The notes under the pieces: generated by a model
What the model saw: the letters and a program-made list of their open reading frames with translations, nothing else
What the model was told of the DNA's origin: nothing
Databases searched by the model: none
Shown: positions 21,310 to 33,578 of the stretch, one piece after another
Layout: each line of letters opens with the position of its first letter
Position numbering within the stretch: position 1 is the first letter of the stretch
From: Epiperipatus broadwayi
Taxonomy: Eukaryota > Onychophora > Udeonychophora > Euonychophora > Peripatidae
Length of the DNA stretch: 64,000 bases
Reading direction: 5' to 3'
NCBI GenBank assembly: GCA_028023455.1
Contig: JAQFVV010006429.1
Location: 434,001 to 498,000 of the forward strand
Program-made: the position numbers and the translations under genes

Positions 21310-21627
21310 ATAATATAGGGGATTTGAACACAGACTTACAAGCTTTCTTCAACATCCACTCTATCTCATACAATCAGTAAATATGATCACATACATGTGA
21401 AAAATGCAAATGATCTCCAATATAATAATATTTTATGTTAAACCAGCACTGAGTGGGAGATGATGATCAGGACCAATTGATGAGTGCGGCTTCAGTATGA
21501 AACACGTATGTTGGAGGTAATTTATCTTTTTCCCAGGTGTACGTCATATGTATTGGTTATATGACATAAAAATAAAATGGATGGCTCAAGTAAGCTTGTA
21601 ACTCTCTGTTCCAGTCCCCTATATTAA
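21310..21627. repeat. Fold-back (MITE-like) element with tRNA-like arm ends
   Basis: The left arm (AGGGGATTTGAACACAGACT, TACAAGCTTTCTT, CATCCACTCTATCTCATA) mirrors the right arm (21540-21627), which ends AAGCTTGTAACTCTCTGTTC then CAGTCCCCTA. The outer arm ends read as a tRNA B box (TGTTCAAATCCCC on the minus strand). The middle contains palindromic CACATACATGTG. The same design recurs at 49.94-50.07 kb. Confidence 0.6.
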
Positions 21628-22479
21628 ACCGTTGTTTGTCTTTATAAGATTAAAGTTGGTTTAATAAATCACTTCCAAAGTTGACCAAATTAATGTAGAT
21701 TATTCTTCTAAGATTTAATTGCGGGAAAAAATATAATTGAAGTGATGTGTTAATAGATTTGCTTTACATTACAGACCGAATATTTTATTATATTCTTAAC
21801 ATAAGAATGTGTAAATTCTCATATATCAACACTTGATATAAATAATTCTTAGTTTTTTTTAAACATGTACGTGTGTGCTTAGCTTGAGGATATTTTCATT
21901 ACAGATCATTATTGGAGATTTATTATGAATAATGTTGGTTGTTCCTAAAGTTAAAAATATTAAGATTTAAAGATAAAAAATAATATTCTCATATGGAAAC
22001 ATATATATATTGATTAGATGGTAAATTATTAATATAGATTACAATAATGATTTATGCTTAATCTTATTAAATTTACAAGATTTCAGTGATTTGTAATAAT
22101 TTTATGAGTCATTATATCTATATACGTGAATATCTTGATATTTTAAAAAAGAGAATCTTCATTATTAATATATATATACGTTTTAGTGTTTTTCAAGTAT
22201 GTTTAACTTTTTTTTCTTAATTAAAGTTTTGTTTTTTAATCCTACTTAATATTTTCTTTGAAGATAAAATTACACTTGCTACTTAAACATATTTGGTCAC
22301 TTAAATGTTAGTGACATGTCTTTATCTAAAATACTCTGAGATATAAAATGCTGATATTATAGTTTCATATAATAATAATTTATCTGTATCACAATAAAAT
22401 AACCAAAGCTCCAGACTAAATTCATAAAAATAATATCGTTATTACAATCTTAGAATACATATAATGTTCATGCTCTTGA

Positions 22480-22810
22480 ATTTGATTAATAATGTAGTAT
22501 GTAGTTTATATAAACGATGATCTATAAAACTGACCTTCCGATTTAAATAATATAATTAAGAGATGTTATCACTATTATGTGATATTTTATTATTGAAATT
22601 AGATATTAAAAAGGAAATTAGATGATCAAAGATGATAGATATTTAACTACATATATTGTTGTATAAGTTAGTATGTTCATAGAGCCATGTCTATCCTATG
22701 TCTTGCTTTCTATGCCAAACAATAATCCTTTATTTGTTGTATAGTTTGAACAATTAAATTTCCAGGAGATATTTCTATAAAAATATATTGAATAATTTGG
22801 CATTATAAAC
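22480..22810. repeat. Uninterrupted paralogue of the 3-kb repeat (empty site)
   Basis: This is continuous sequence matching both flanks of the RTE insertion at 3076-3826: GTATGTAGTTTATATAAACG, GATGATCTATAAAACTGACC, GATCAAAGATGATAG and TATGTCTTGCTTTCTATGCC. No RTE sequence is present at the junction. Confidence 0.75.
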
Positions 22811-23079
22811 AAGCCATTATGCCTTACGATTATAATATTTAATATTTTGAAGCTAGTATTTTTTTTAAATACTATTTTTTTACATGAGGTTTTTTAGGTC
22901 AACACCAGAAGTGGACCAAACCAAGTGGAGACCCCAAGAGGTAAAAATTTTGGGGCTCTCAAACTCAAGTTAGAAAAAAAATGTCAAGTAAACTCTCATT
23001 AAGTTATTAACAAAAAAAAAATAATCAAAAATTGTAAAACATAATATGTTAAATAAATTTAAATAAAAACATATTTTTT

Positions 23080-23345
23080 ACATGAATTTTCTTGGTTTAT
23101 TTTTTGCAAATTCGTCAATTATTTTTGTAGTTTAATTCGGCTTAAAATTTCCTGCTCTATATGTAGAATGGCCATATTATTTAATCTTTCTTCTCCCATA
23201 GTACTCCTTAAATAATTTTTTGCAGCTTTAAAACAGAAAACTATTTTTCTCCTGACACATTAGATAAGGGAATATTTTTTTTAAAATGTAAATAATATTT
23301 CAACATTTGGAAATATGCAAGACAATTCTTTGCGCACTCAATAGA
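23080..23345 (-). pseudogene. hAT transposase dimerisation domain relic
   Basis: Minus-strand translation across frameshifts gives, in order, pieces resembling the C-terminal dimerisation domain of hAT transposases: FPNVEILFTFLKKIFPLSNV, SGEK, FSVLKAAKNYLRSTMGEERL, NNMAILHIEQEILSRIKLQK and IDEFAKNKPRKF. The 'FS.LK..KnylRstM...RL..lall.ie.e' pattern is diagnostic for this family. At least two frame changes and stops make it a pseudogene. The zinc finger and RNase H-like catalytic core are missing. Confidence 0.65.
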
Positions 23346-23484
23346 TGTCTAGTGTGGTTTTTAGGTGATCATTTTTTTTTAGAAATATTAAAAAATTGTA
23401 AAATTCATCTTAAAAATTACAAACATCAATGTCATCACAAGTTAGTAATTACACAATGTTTTGAGTAGTATTATTCTCCACTCT

Positions 23485-23605
23485 CTTTCAGGGATTGCTG
23501 GCCTATATTTACAGTGACAATATTCGCTTATAAATTAAACTCACACCTATAGATTCTTGAATATAGAATTTAGGGCAACACTCTAACCAATAGAGCTATT
23601 CTGTC
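23485..23605 (-). repeat. tRNA-derived SINE fragment nested in the hAT relic
   Basis: On the minus strand a tRNA-like A box, TAGCTCTATTGGTTAGAG (about 23600-23583), is followed about 45 bases later by a degenerate B box region (GTGTGAGTTTAATTTATA). It resembles the minus-strand SINEs at 37.2 and 37.6 kb. Confidence 0.5.
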
Positions 23606-24002
23606 AATGTCATTTTTCTAAATATCCTTAAACTTTTTTAACACGTTTTTTTTTGTTCTATTGAAAAAATCGATCAAGAATATTGATGTTATTGGAGAAT
23701 TGATTGTATACAAAAAAAAGACATTTTCTTTGAATTTTAATGAAAAGACATTTTAAAAACTCGAAGACTCCTTAGTATTATGTGGCTCTACATGGCTACT
23801 TAGTACACTTACTGCATAATCCACCTCTGGACTCAACATGTTAATGATTGTATTGTATTTCATTTCAGATTTTTTTTATTCTTGGTTGGATTATTTAAGC
23901 CTGTTAGATACTAAATTAATTAATGTTAGATAATATAGTGTTGAATAAAAATAATAAATATGTTTAAAAACCTGAAATAATGTATATATATATATATATA
24001 TA

Positions 24003-25080
24003 TATTATAACGTTTTCCGTTTTGCTAGGCCTCTACAGGCTAATATAAATTGCGCGTGAGTTGATCAAGCTATGTTAAAAAGAAGAAAGTTGTATTTCGA
24101 TTTCTATTAAAAACATAGCTATATTTTCTGATCAACTCAGCCTTGTAATTGTTGAGAATTATGCTATCGACTACATCAGCTTTTAATTTATTTGAAAGGT
24201 GCCAGAGTTCTGCAAGAACCCACTGAACTGTCACATAGCATCTCGAAAATTAAAAAGCAAAGATATTTTTAAGCTAATCGGTATTACATCATACCGTAAC
24301 GAGAATTATTTTTTTAAGATTATTATTCCTGGGCTTATTCAAACATATTGGCAAAGGTAAATTACATTCTTAAATCTTCTTAAACTAATAATAAATTTAA
24401 TAATAAAAAATAATAACTATTACTAATAATGCACAAATGAAAATTGGTATTAGAAATATTTTTTATTATAATAGATTAAAAAATAAAATTTGAAACGCAA
24501 TTATTTATCAAATAAATTGGAGAGAACACAATTCAGACGTGAATCAATTAATAAAAAACAATTTTACAATTACAGCTCACTTCCAAATTTCTTCTAGAAA
24601 GTTACTAAATAATGAATGTCTCTTGCACAAGAAATTTAATGTCTCTATCGGGATTGTTTAAACATACTTTTAGAAATTGTTTGAAAATGTTTAATTTGGT
24701 CACAATCAGGAGTAATGAAGCATTACTTACCGGTAAGTTTTGTGAATTCAGTAGTAGATAACTATGCATAGTTTTTCGGGTTTGAATTGAGCTCACAGCC
24801 TTTGATTATTAGTTGATCTTGGTGCTGGTTCCATAGGCTAGTCGCGTAAGCTTCTCTGGTGTCCATCGGTATCGATGTCAGCTAAAGCTCCAGTCTACTC
24901 TTGTATGAATAACTTTTTCATCGTAGAGTGGTCTGGATTCTTTAATCCAAAACCAACCAAAAGAATATCAGCTAAACCAAGACGTTCCTCCAACAGAATC
25001 CCTCCTTTTTATACCAGAGGTCCAGTTTTCAGACTTCTGCGCATGCTATTATCGTGGCATTTTTTGGTTCATAATTTTGT
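24003..25080 (-). other. Element-like block: TATA box, leader, splice donor
   Basis: Minus-strand features are a NRF1-like GCATGCGCAG (about 25046), a TATA box TATAAAAAGG (25013-25004), then about 280 bases of GC-richer leader and the perfect palindrome ACTTACCGGTAAGT (24725-24738), which is a consensus donor on either strand. The lower end abuts (TA)n with TTATAACG at 24003. An imperfect mirror lies within: GAGTTGATCAAGCTATGTT (about 24058) with AACATAGCT...TGATCAACTC (about 24111-24140). No ORF is present. Either a retroelement promoter or a host promoter with a first exon would fit. Confidence 0.3.
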
Positions 25081-25377
25081 AGATTCTTTATAAAATTTAT
25101 ATTATAAAGTCTTTATTTTTTTCAGCATAATTCTGCCATCTTTAATTAGTTGAAATATTTTTACTTTCTCTTATCTAGATTGGTAATTTGTGTCTTTTGT
25201 TCTCTCCAATTCTACTTTTATTTCTAATTACATTAAAAAAATACGAAAAAATAATTTAACTTTCACTGTACATTATTTTTTTTAAAAAAAATTAGTCAAA
25301 AAAAAAATCTAAATTTACTTTTATTTTTTAGCTTTTATCAAATGCCAATATATTTGCAACGTATATAAATAAACATT

Positions 25378-25380
<3 letters not shown>

Positions 25381-25411
<31 letters not shown>
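25381..25411. repeat. (TA)n microsatellite
   Basis: A pure TA run in AT-rich DNA. Shorter runs follow near 25553-25565, 25652-25663 and 25688-25700. Confidence 0.9.
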
Positions 25412-25413
<2 letters not shown>

Positions 25414-25700
25414 AATAATTAAAAAATAAAACATCTTCAAAAATGTATCACAGTGATTAACAGATGATAAATATAAATTAGATAAAAATACAAAAAGGTT
25501 GTAGTAAACTAAATATTTTAGATGTGCAAAATAGTGTAGTAAAAATTAAGCTATATATATATATAATTAGTTTCCAACCAGTAACCACCTAAACATTCAC
25601 AGTAAATATAGCAACCAATATTTCTAACTGCTATCAAGGCAACCTTCACACCTATATATATATACCCGTGCAAATCTTCGTTTTAACATATATATATATA

Positions 25701-26690
25701 GCTCGCAAGATAAGCTCTTAAGATTTGAAAATATTCTCAACCCAGACCAATTTCTGCTTCTGCCAGGATATTCAAGCATTAGATTAAAAATACCAGGTTA
25801 AGCTCAACACATTATCTAATGCATAACTATTGAGTAGAAAATCTGAAATTGTCAGACATCCATATGTCTTCCAATCCAGCTATCTAACTCAAATAGCCAT
25901 ATAGGACTCAACTAAGTTCAGATACACCATATATTATTAGCTTTAACAATATAAAATCACCAAAGCCTTAATAGCAAAAAATACAATGACAAAGAAATCA
26001 AGTCAGATGTTACATGATTTAACTTAATAAGCTTGTATTTACAAATGTTATATATAGAGCTCACAAAATATGCTCTCATGAAGCTTTGAGAATATTCTCA
26101 ACCCTAGACTGGTTTCTACTTCTGGCACCATCCATGAGGTGCCAGGAAATTCAAGCAATTGATTAAAAATACCAGGATAAGCTCAACACATTATCTAATG
26201 TATAACTATTGAGTAGAAAATCTGAAATTGTCAAACATCCATATGTCTTTCAATCCAGCTATCTAACTCAAATAGCCATATAGGACTCAACTAAGTTCAG
26301 ATGCACCATATATTATTAGCTTTAACACTATAAAATCACCAAAGCCTTAATAGCAAAAAATACAATGACAAAAAAATCAAGTCAGATGTCACATGATTTA
26401 ACTTAATAAGCTTGTATTTACAAATGTTATATATAGAGCTCACAAAATATGCTCTTAAGAAGCTTTGAGAATATTCTTAACCCTAGACTGGTTTCTACTT
26501 CTGGCACTATCCATGAGGTGCCAGGAAATTCAAGCAATTGATTAAAAATACCAGGACAAGCCCAGTACTTTATCTAATGTATAACTATTGAGTCAGACAT
26601 CCATATGTCTTTCAATCCAGCTATCTCCCTCAACTAGCCATATGGTGACTGAACTAAGTTCAGATACACCATATATTAATTTTTGTCATA
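25701..26690. repeat. Three-copy tandem repeat, ~379-bp unit
   Basis: Units start at about 25701 (GCTCGCAAGATAAGCTC), 26057 (GAGCTCACAAAATATGCTC) and 26436, with the last one partial. The period is 379 between copies 2 and 3. Copies 2 and 3 contain a GGCACCATCCATGAGGTGCC-type hairpin that copy 1 lacks, and copy 3 has lost about 20 bases after ACTATTGAGT. No ORF. Related sequence lies inverted at 36160-36260. Confidence 0.95.
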
Positions 26691-28760
26691 TATATATATA
26701 TACACACACACACACCAGTTTTTTGTTATATTTTCAAAAACAAAATATAGAAGGAAAAAAAAAAGAATTTGAATAAAAAAATTGTTTAAGGATTGTATAA
26801 ATCCTATCCATAAACAGTCTAATATAATTAAATAAAAAGATTATAAAATAAGTTCTGATGTATCATAAGCTAATGACACAAGAAATTCATTTCGATTATG
26901 AAAGATCTATAGAAATAAAAAGATAATGAAATAAGATTAATATTTGTTTTATTAATCTTGAAAAATCATTTAATGGCCTCAATTAGATTAATTTGATAAA
27001 TAATAGTAGAAGATAAATTATTTAATAATATATATATATATATATTGTTCCCCAAAAATTAATAAGTTTTGCATGATAATTTTGAAACAAAAGAAACAAA
27101 GAAAAATATAAAATATGAATGAACAGAGAAAGACATAGATTACAGATGTCATCTAACTAGTTCTTCAAAAAATATTTATTTATAAAATATTTTAAATGCG
27201 TTGTTTAGCTGTTTAGCACAGAATGAAAAATATGGGTCGGATTTTTTGAGGATTGTATATAAAAAGAATGAACTTGAAATCTTAAATAATTTTGATTAAA
27301 TGTAAATTTTGAAATAAAAATTGATGCTATTAAAAGTAAAAAATATTTATTGTGGTGAGATGGCCAAGATAAATAAACCGTTACAAGCAATGTATACACA
27401 ACATTACACTGCAAATTAATTATTTTGAAAGTTTTGATTTTTATTGGATGGTATGGGGAGTCATGATAAGAAATTAAAGTGACAATAATAAAGTCAGAGG
27501 TTGATTTTTTTTTTTTGATGTTTTTTTTTTTTTTTATTTGAATAAAGAGCCATTTATAAACAATTACTCAAATGGGTATTTTGAGCTTTTTATTTTGGTT
27601 TACAATGATTCTATCCATTAATAGGTGGTGTTTTACAATGAGACTTTGGTTACCTAATAAACAATCCTGATCTTGGGCAATGATTATAATCTATCATAAA
27701 ATTACAAGTTTTACCTATATTAAGTAATGGTGAGAATGAAAATTGATTATTTTAGTTACAATAGAACTAATTTTTTTTCTTATGAAAATACATTAAGATG
27801 TTTAAAATGATGTGGATGGCTAATGTTTCAATAAGAACAGCATATAAAACTATTAAGTTAGCCTAATATAATGTTAATTAAGCTTATATCATAGTAATTG
27901 AAAAATAATAATATATAGACTACCATCGGTTTTTATTCCTATTATTATTATTTGCATATCAAAATCATGTTGATTAATAATACTATTCTTAAATATATTA
28001 TTTGGTCTTCGGGAAAAATAATTTTTTCAAATAATTATATTTGTAATCTTTTGATTTTTTTTAAAGTTGTATATAAGTAAATCATATTAAAATATATTAA
28101 TACTCGTTTATTTACAAGTTTCATTTTTTTTAAAAAAAAATATGATAATATAAACATGATTATAATTAAAACTAATTTTCAAAGTCTATATGTTATTTAA
28201 ATTAAATAAAAGTTCATTAATACAAGTATTTTTAAAAGCATTTATTTGTATTTTTATTTTTTTATTTTTTTAATTCTAATTAAATATGTTTGCATCGTAT
28301 ATTTCAAAATTATCAAATAAAAAAAAAAAATCAATATCATTAAAGCCATAATTAGTATACACTGAATACTATATTAACTTCAATATTTTACAAAGTGGGT
28401 GTGTACGGTAGTAATTACGTTTAGATTTTTTTATTCATTATGAGGTAAAGAAAGTTAATATTTTTCAATTTACTTAATAACTATTTAAAATTTCAATCTT
28501 AATGAGCATGTATTTTTAAAAGGACCATTTATATATATATAACGTATTTAAATAACGATCTCATGTTTCATTCCAATGATTTTATTTATTTATTTATTTC
28601 TTATTATTTATCGTGAATGCACTGATTAAACGAAATCTGAAAGTTGAAATAGAGTTAAATGTGGGAAGAATTATCTAAGAAACTGATTCTTTAAATTGTC
28701 TTAAAATTTTTAATGATAATAAATAAACAATAGAAAATAATATTTTATTGTCTTTTATGA
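26691..28760. other. AT-rich intergenic DNA with TA/CA microsatellite
   Basis: (TA)n(CA)n at about 26691-26716 and a (TA)n near 27030. A and T homopolymers are common. No supported gene. Confidence 0.5.
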
Positions 28761-28761
28761 A

Positions 28762-28856
28762 GGTCGAGAGGTCAGCGCCACAGCCTTGCACTTGCAGGTA
28801 GTTGCCCGGGTTACGGGCTCGCGTCCCGGCCGATGCTACGACACTTAAAAAAAAAT
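28762..28856 (+). repeat. Short tRNA-derived SINE, copy 1
   Basis: An ~85-bp GC-rich unit carries a tRNA-like A box (GGTCGAGAGGTCAGCG), a Cys-Ala-rich middle (CCTTGCACTTGCAGG), a B-box-like arm (CGGGCTCGCGTCCCGG) and the shared end CGATGCTACGACACTT plus an A tail. It is nearly identical to the 49.39-kb copy. Confidence 0.85.
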
Positions 28857-29786
28857 ACTCTTAAACGACTTTAAGATAAATACGTGAAGAAATTTGAACA
28901 TAATGAATGTAAAAATTTCTTAATTTTCAGTATATATACCAAAACATGGATTTTCCCAGACGACAGATGTGAATGACATTATTTGTTTTTAACAGTATAC
29001 AGTTAAAAAAACTATCATACCAATATTTGTTTTATAATATAGCATTTCAGAACAAAAAATGATGTCTATAATTCCTATTACAGAAAGAATAAAAGTTCCA
29101 ATTGTTATAGCTTTTTCGTCCCTTGTTTTTTTTATTATTATTATTTCGGGCTTGAATTAAGGCTTTATTTATGATTCCATTATTGTAACTACTAGCTCAC
29201 AATATATGGCTTATATACTTTACTTCTTTCTCTAGGTATGATTTACTTGAAAGGTTAAACTACTTTAGTAAAAAGAGATTTGCTACAGAAAAGATTTCAA
29301 CTGGGTGAGGTGGAGTAAAAAATTTAAATATTTATCTGTGTATTTTTTCTGCAAATAAAAAAAAAACATTCTGTTTTTTTTTTTTTGGTAACGGGTACAT
29401 CAAGGAAGCGAATGTTTGTTTGTAAATTTTAATATGAGGGTGGATGTTGTTTGTATATAAAAAAGAAATACAGTTTATTTTTATGTCAGTGCTTGCAGTG
29501 TCTCTGCATTTATTTTTAAATAGCATTGATTTTCCTGTTGTCAGGTGCAACTCAGCAAAATGTCAGTATGATATTATAATCACAGATTTATTAACTTAAT
29601 ATATCTAAAATCTATTGCCTTGGTGCTTAAACATCTTATGATCTCTTTTGCCATATGACACCCTTTGCAATAATCACTTGAATAAAATGGGTTTTTTTTT
29701 AAACAAAGTTATTTATATTTAGTGATTTTCATACTATATCTGAATAACAGTTTTTGTTAATTTGTAAATATTTGTATATTCACTCA

Positions 29787-29885
29787 TTGGTGGTCGAGAG
29801 GTCAGTGACGGCTGCTTTACAAGCAGTTTTCCCAAGTTAGTGGATTCGCTTTCCGGCCGATGCTATGACACATGAGAATAAAATA
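29787..29885 (+). repeat. Short tRNA-derived SINE, copy 2 (diverged)
   Basis: The same architecture as copy 1: TGGTCGAGAGGTCAGTG, a GCTGCTTTACAAGCAG middle, TTTCCGGCCGATGCTATGAC and an A-rich tail. Its divergence shows that the family has been active for a long time. Confidence 0.8.
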
Positions 29886-29953
29886 AAATTATATATATAT
29901 ACTTTTTCTCCTACTCTGTAATTTCTAATTTTCTATATAACTTACTTTGTATA

Positions 29954-29954
29954 T

Positions 29955-30052
<98 letters not shown>

Positions 30053-30077
30053 TTATTTTTATTATTATTGTTGTTGA

Positions 30078-30140
<63 letters not shown>

Positions 30141-30300
30141 TATTTAGTATTAGTATGTATGTATGTATGTATGTATGTATGTATTAGTAGTTAGTATGTA
30201 TGTATGTAGTATTATTATTTAGTAGTAGTAGTAGTAGTAGTAGTTGTAGTAGTAGTGGTGGTGGTGGTAGTGACAGTGGCAGTGGCAGCAGCAGTGCTGG
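29954..30300. repeat. Compound trinucleotide array ACT/ATT/GTAT/AGT
   Basis: A (TAC)n array to about 30030 passes through ACC units into (ATT)n (about 30050-30140), (GTAT)n near 30155-30185, then (AGT)n with GGT variants (30220-30300). Long Thr/Ile reading frames here are artefacts. Confidence 0.95.
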
Positions 30301-30810
30301 TAGCAATAAAGTAGCAGTAGTCCACCAGGTGGCATTCATACAGCTCAGCTGCACTCTTACATGCTCTCTCTAAAATTGTTTTTTTTTTGTAAAGTCATGA
30401 TTTATTTTTTTATTATATATATATTAGACATATTAACTACTTCTGGACAGCTTCAAATAACAAGGTAAGTTAAATTTTTAATACTTACCTAAATATACCT
30501 TTTTTTGCAATGGTGTTAAATGACCTATTGAATTCCACCATTGCAAAGGAATCAACATCTCTCCCAAATTTAATTTTGATGATTGTAATCCAACAGCCAC
30601 TAATACTACTTTTAGTTCCAAATCTGGAATTGATCAAAATTATAAAGATAAAAAAAAATAATAACGAAAAGGTTATTAATAAAAAAAATATATAAATTAA
30701 ATCAAAATATAATTCAAATGGGAGAAAAACACAGGAATAAGAATTAAGTTTACAATTGCTTAATGATATTAAAAATTCCCCTAATTTTCAAATCTCTAAA
30801 AACACCTTAA

Positions 30811-31179
30811 ATCAAAACAAATCAGCTACTCAGAAAAAAAAAAGTTCAATCAAATCAAAACTCAAATACTAAAATTATAATAAGCAATACTACTTATGCA
30901 AGAGCCATAAAAGATTACTCTGCAAGCATAGAGAATAATGTTCATTTAACATCAGAATATATAACTGACATTTACAACCAAGATAATGAAAATGATGACA
31001 ATCAAATTCAAATTAATACAAACATATCAATTTTTCATCAAATGACACCTGAATTATATGCTTATTATTCAGATAAATTTAACTCTACCATCCCACAAGG
31101 TTTGCTAAAATCTTTCAAAAAGTTCTACAATGGCAAATTGGTTATAATAACTGCTACAAGTATTTCTGCAAACTTCTGA
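30811..31179 (+). pseudogene. LINE ORF1-like frame
   Basis: A 122-codon frame without a clear start contains SNTTYARAIKDYSAS and ELYAYYSDKFNSTIPQGLLK. A 'YA.A....' segment leading into a polar domain is typical of ORF1 proteins of L1/Tx1-type LINEs that precede zinc knuckles. The assignment rests mainly on its position ahead of the endonuclease. Confidence 0.4.
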
Positions 31180-31714
31180 TTTATAAAATTTTGAATCACT
31201 TAAATAATAGTTATCTCTGTATTGATGACAATAAAACCCAAAAAGAATTTTTAAAAAAAATATTAAATTTTTAAATGCAAAAATGCTTTATTATCTTGAC
31301 TTAGATCACCATCTATTATTAAATAGACAAATCACAAAATGTTATATAATCTTCTCAGATATTGATTTCTAATTATTACTTAAAATCTACAGCAATGTAG
31401 ATTTTCTTAAATATCTATTGGCAAAAAACCATCATACCTGTATTAACAAATAAAGCTACCCTTTTCTTAAAATTAAACAAAAATGTTAATGTCACAGATA
31501 TTCCAACCCTACATGCCACAGAAACATCACCACTAATTATAACTTTTAAAAGTATTTCCTCATAGTGTTTTTTTTTGTAAAAAAATAACCCTTATAATCA
31601 ATGATTGCCCTAACAAATTTTATACAAACTGCAGAGTAAAATTAATCAAATCTCATCAATGTTTAAAAAAACCACAGGGACAGTAAAACAACATGACTAC
31701 TACAGTACCATCAA

Positions 31715-32439
31715 ATGAAAAATGAGGAACATCATCACCATCAAATGCACTTAATCCATCCATTCTATCAAAACAAGCAACAATTAAAAACACCCCTCCT
31801 ATCAATATCAACCAAAATAAAATTAATAATATATAACCTTTATATAAAAATGCAGATTTGGCTATGTAGAATTTACATCAAACCCAAAAGCAGCATGAAT
31901 CAGTATTCTCATTCACCACAAAGCCCATTTGAGTCATTTATTATTTTATATTTAGATGAAAACATGATTATAACACTACATGACACTGATTTCACCATTA
32001 ACATCATCAATGTCTACTTTTATAATAAGCCCACATCAATACACAAATTAGTTAATCAAAAAATCTCATCCTAGCATCACTCTTTCCCTATCTTTCTTAC
32101 AGGTTCAACATATCATACCCTGTTTTTATCTCCAAATACCTCCAACTCATTAATCACATATTGATGAGTTGTGAAGGACTTCTTCCATGTAATGCTTTTT
32201 CCTTCTACATCAAAAAACATGCCACTCTTATACACTTATTTTTTACTCTCCAGACTTCTCTTCATCCTGTTAGTTTTTCTGATCACTGTACTTTAAATAT
32301 TAACTTAAACTTCAACTTTAACATGAATCTTAACCTGCCTTGTAATAACAATATCTATCTTTTTCTAAAATCCAATCCACCTGAAGCAGTGATTTCTGAA
32401 ATCTATATGCTTTTTAAAAAAAAAAATTACGATCCTTAA
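31715..32439 (+). pseudogene. LINE AP endonuclease domain, broken
   Basis: Two frames carry endonuclease signatures. The first, 31715-32074, has IYIKPKSS, FESFIILYLDENMIITLHDT and INIINVYFYNKP, matching 'iiNvYaP'. The second, 32161-32439, has SDHCTLNINLNFN, the C-terminal 'SDH' block with the catalytic histidine, then NPPEAVISEIYMLFKK. This nuclease nicks target DNA to prime reverse transcription. N-terminal motifs are not recognisable and the frames are separated by stops. Confidence 0.65.
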
Positions 32440-32652
32440 CCCTTCTGATGCATAACAAACATTTATCAACATTATTCTCACACTATACCAGGAAAAATAC
32501 AACACCCATTACCCTTGTCAAAAAATCGGATGCTTTTCATCTAAAATTAAAAAATACATAAGTGACCTTGCCTCTATTTCTTCTATAATGCTGCTTAAAA
32601 AACAATATAAAAATTCACAATGTTTACCTGTTAAATACCTCTCTATAAAAAA

Positions 32653-32657
<5 letters not shown>

Positions 32658-32739
<82 letters not shown>

Positions 32740-32740
32740 G
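32658..32740. repeat. (TA)n expansion inside the LINE
   Basis: A long interrupted (TA)n run splits the linker from the RT of the LINE. It is a post-insertion expansion, or the result of a TA-rich codon run. Confidence 0.9.
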
Positions 32741-32899
32741 CACAACCACACAACTGGTTCAGGGAATATATTCACTGGGCTCATGCTTACAAAAAAAAAA
32801 AAACATTCCATCCTCTATTATCCAAAATGAGCAATTATTTTCTGGACAAAACATGCTCCCTTTGATTTTTATAATATTTTAAAAGTAAATTTCAAATCT

Positions 32900-33470
32900 C
32901 TACATACCTGACATATCCATAAATCCATTTGAATAACCATGGTATAACAAAACATGACATAACTTCTCTTCCTAACAATATACATCCTGGTCCACATGTA
33001 ATACCAAAATTTATTCTTTCTCATCTTAGTTACTTTACAATATCTATAATATATAACTTCCTAAATTATGTATCAAAACAAATACATCAAACAGCTCTAC
33101 CCAGTCTGTTTAGTACCTTCTTAAAAATATACTACCCTCAATCTTTGGTAATTTGCAAGTAATATCAATGAGCCCTACCATCATCAAAAGCATTGAATCA
33201 ATTATCAAAGACAAAATACAACCTCTAATTTTACTCTCCATTGTCTTTCAATTTGCCAAGAAAAGATAAACTATCATTGCTGCAATTTTTATTTTCAAAA
33301 TAATCATAGACTATATGACACATTATAAGAAAACAGATTTATAGCAGTTCAGCTAGATATTGCTGCAGTATTTGATTTTGTCCCAGTAGAAACCTAACAT
33401 ATACCCTTAAAACTTATAATATACTGCTTTACTTTACATTCTTACTAGTCTCCTTATAAGAAAATAAATA
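32900..33470 (+). pseudogene. LINE reverse transcriptase palm, broken
   Basis: Across frames the RT order is visible: ITSLPNNIHPGPHVIPKFIL (selection of template, 'PGPDG'), LPSLFSTFLKIYY, then ISMSPTIIKSIESIIKDKIQ ('RPISl....kilskilanrl'), and a motif-A-like VQLDIAAVFDFV where F.DfekAFD is expected. Motif B was not found. Stops are frequent. Confidence 0.6.
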
Positions 33471-33578
33471 CATATTACTACTTCACCTAGTTTTTCTCTG
33501 CATAATTCAATTCCCCAAGACTCACCATGAAGTGTCTTACATTATCCTCTTACTAACTGATATAGAAAAAATATCCCT

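Larger units (their letters stand above)
22906..23829 (-). mobile_element. hAT-like DNA transposon relic with terminal inverted repeats
   Basis: The left end CAGAAGTGGACC (22906) and the right end CAGAGGTGGATT (reverse complement of 23818-23829) form imperfect inverted termini. They are of the CAGnGGTGGA type seen in hAT elements related to the zinc finger MYM-type 1 group. GTCAACAC and GACTCAAC flank them, at best a decayed 8-bp target duplication. The ~0.9-kb interior keeps only the transposase C-terminus and a nested SINE. Confidence 0.5.
30490..33578 (+). mobile_element. L1/Tx1-like LINE, decayed, upstream part
   Basis: Plus-strand non-LTR retrotransposon relic. In order: an ORF1-like frame (30811-31179), a zinc-knuckle-like remnant (DCPNKFYTNC near 31600), AP endonuclease pieces (31700-32440), the EN-RT linker (KIKKYISDLASISSIML near 32560) and RT palm pieces to about 33580. 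It resumes at 35213 after an RTE insertion. Numerous frameshifts, stops and a (TA)n expansion (32658-32740) make it dead. Confidence 0.7.

Noticed and set aside
24605-24796. Minus-strand 63-codon frame, and the plus-strand 72-codon frame at 24875-25093
   Set aside because: They overlap the TATA/leader/donor block, with no family signature. The plus frame runs antisense through the TATA box.
28762-28856. Functional tRNA gene suspected in the short SINE copies
   Set aside because: The anticodon arm does not fold as a 7-base loop, the ends do not pair, and the copies are dispersed with A tails and a target duplication.
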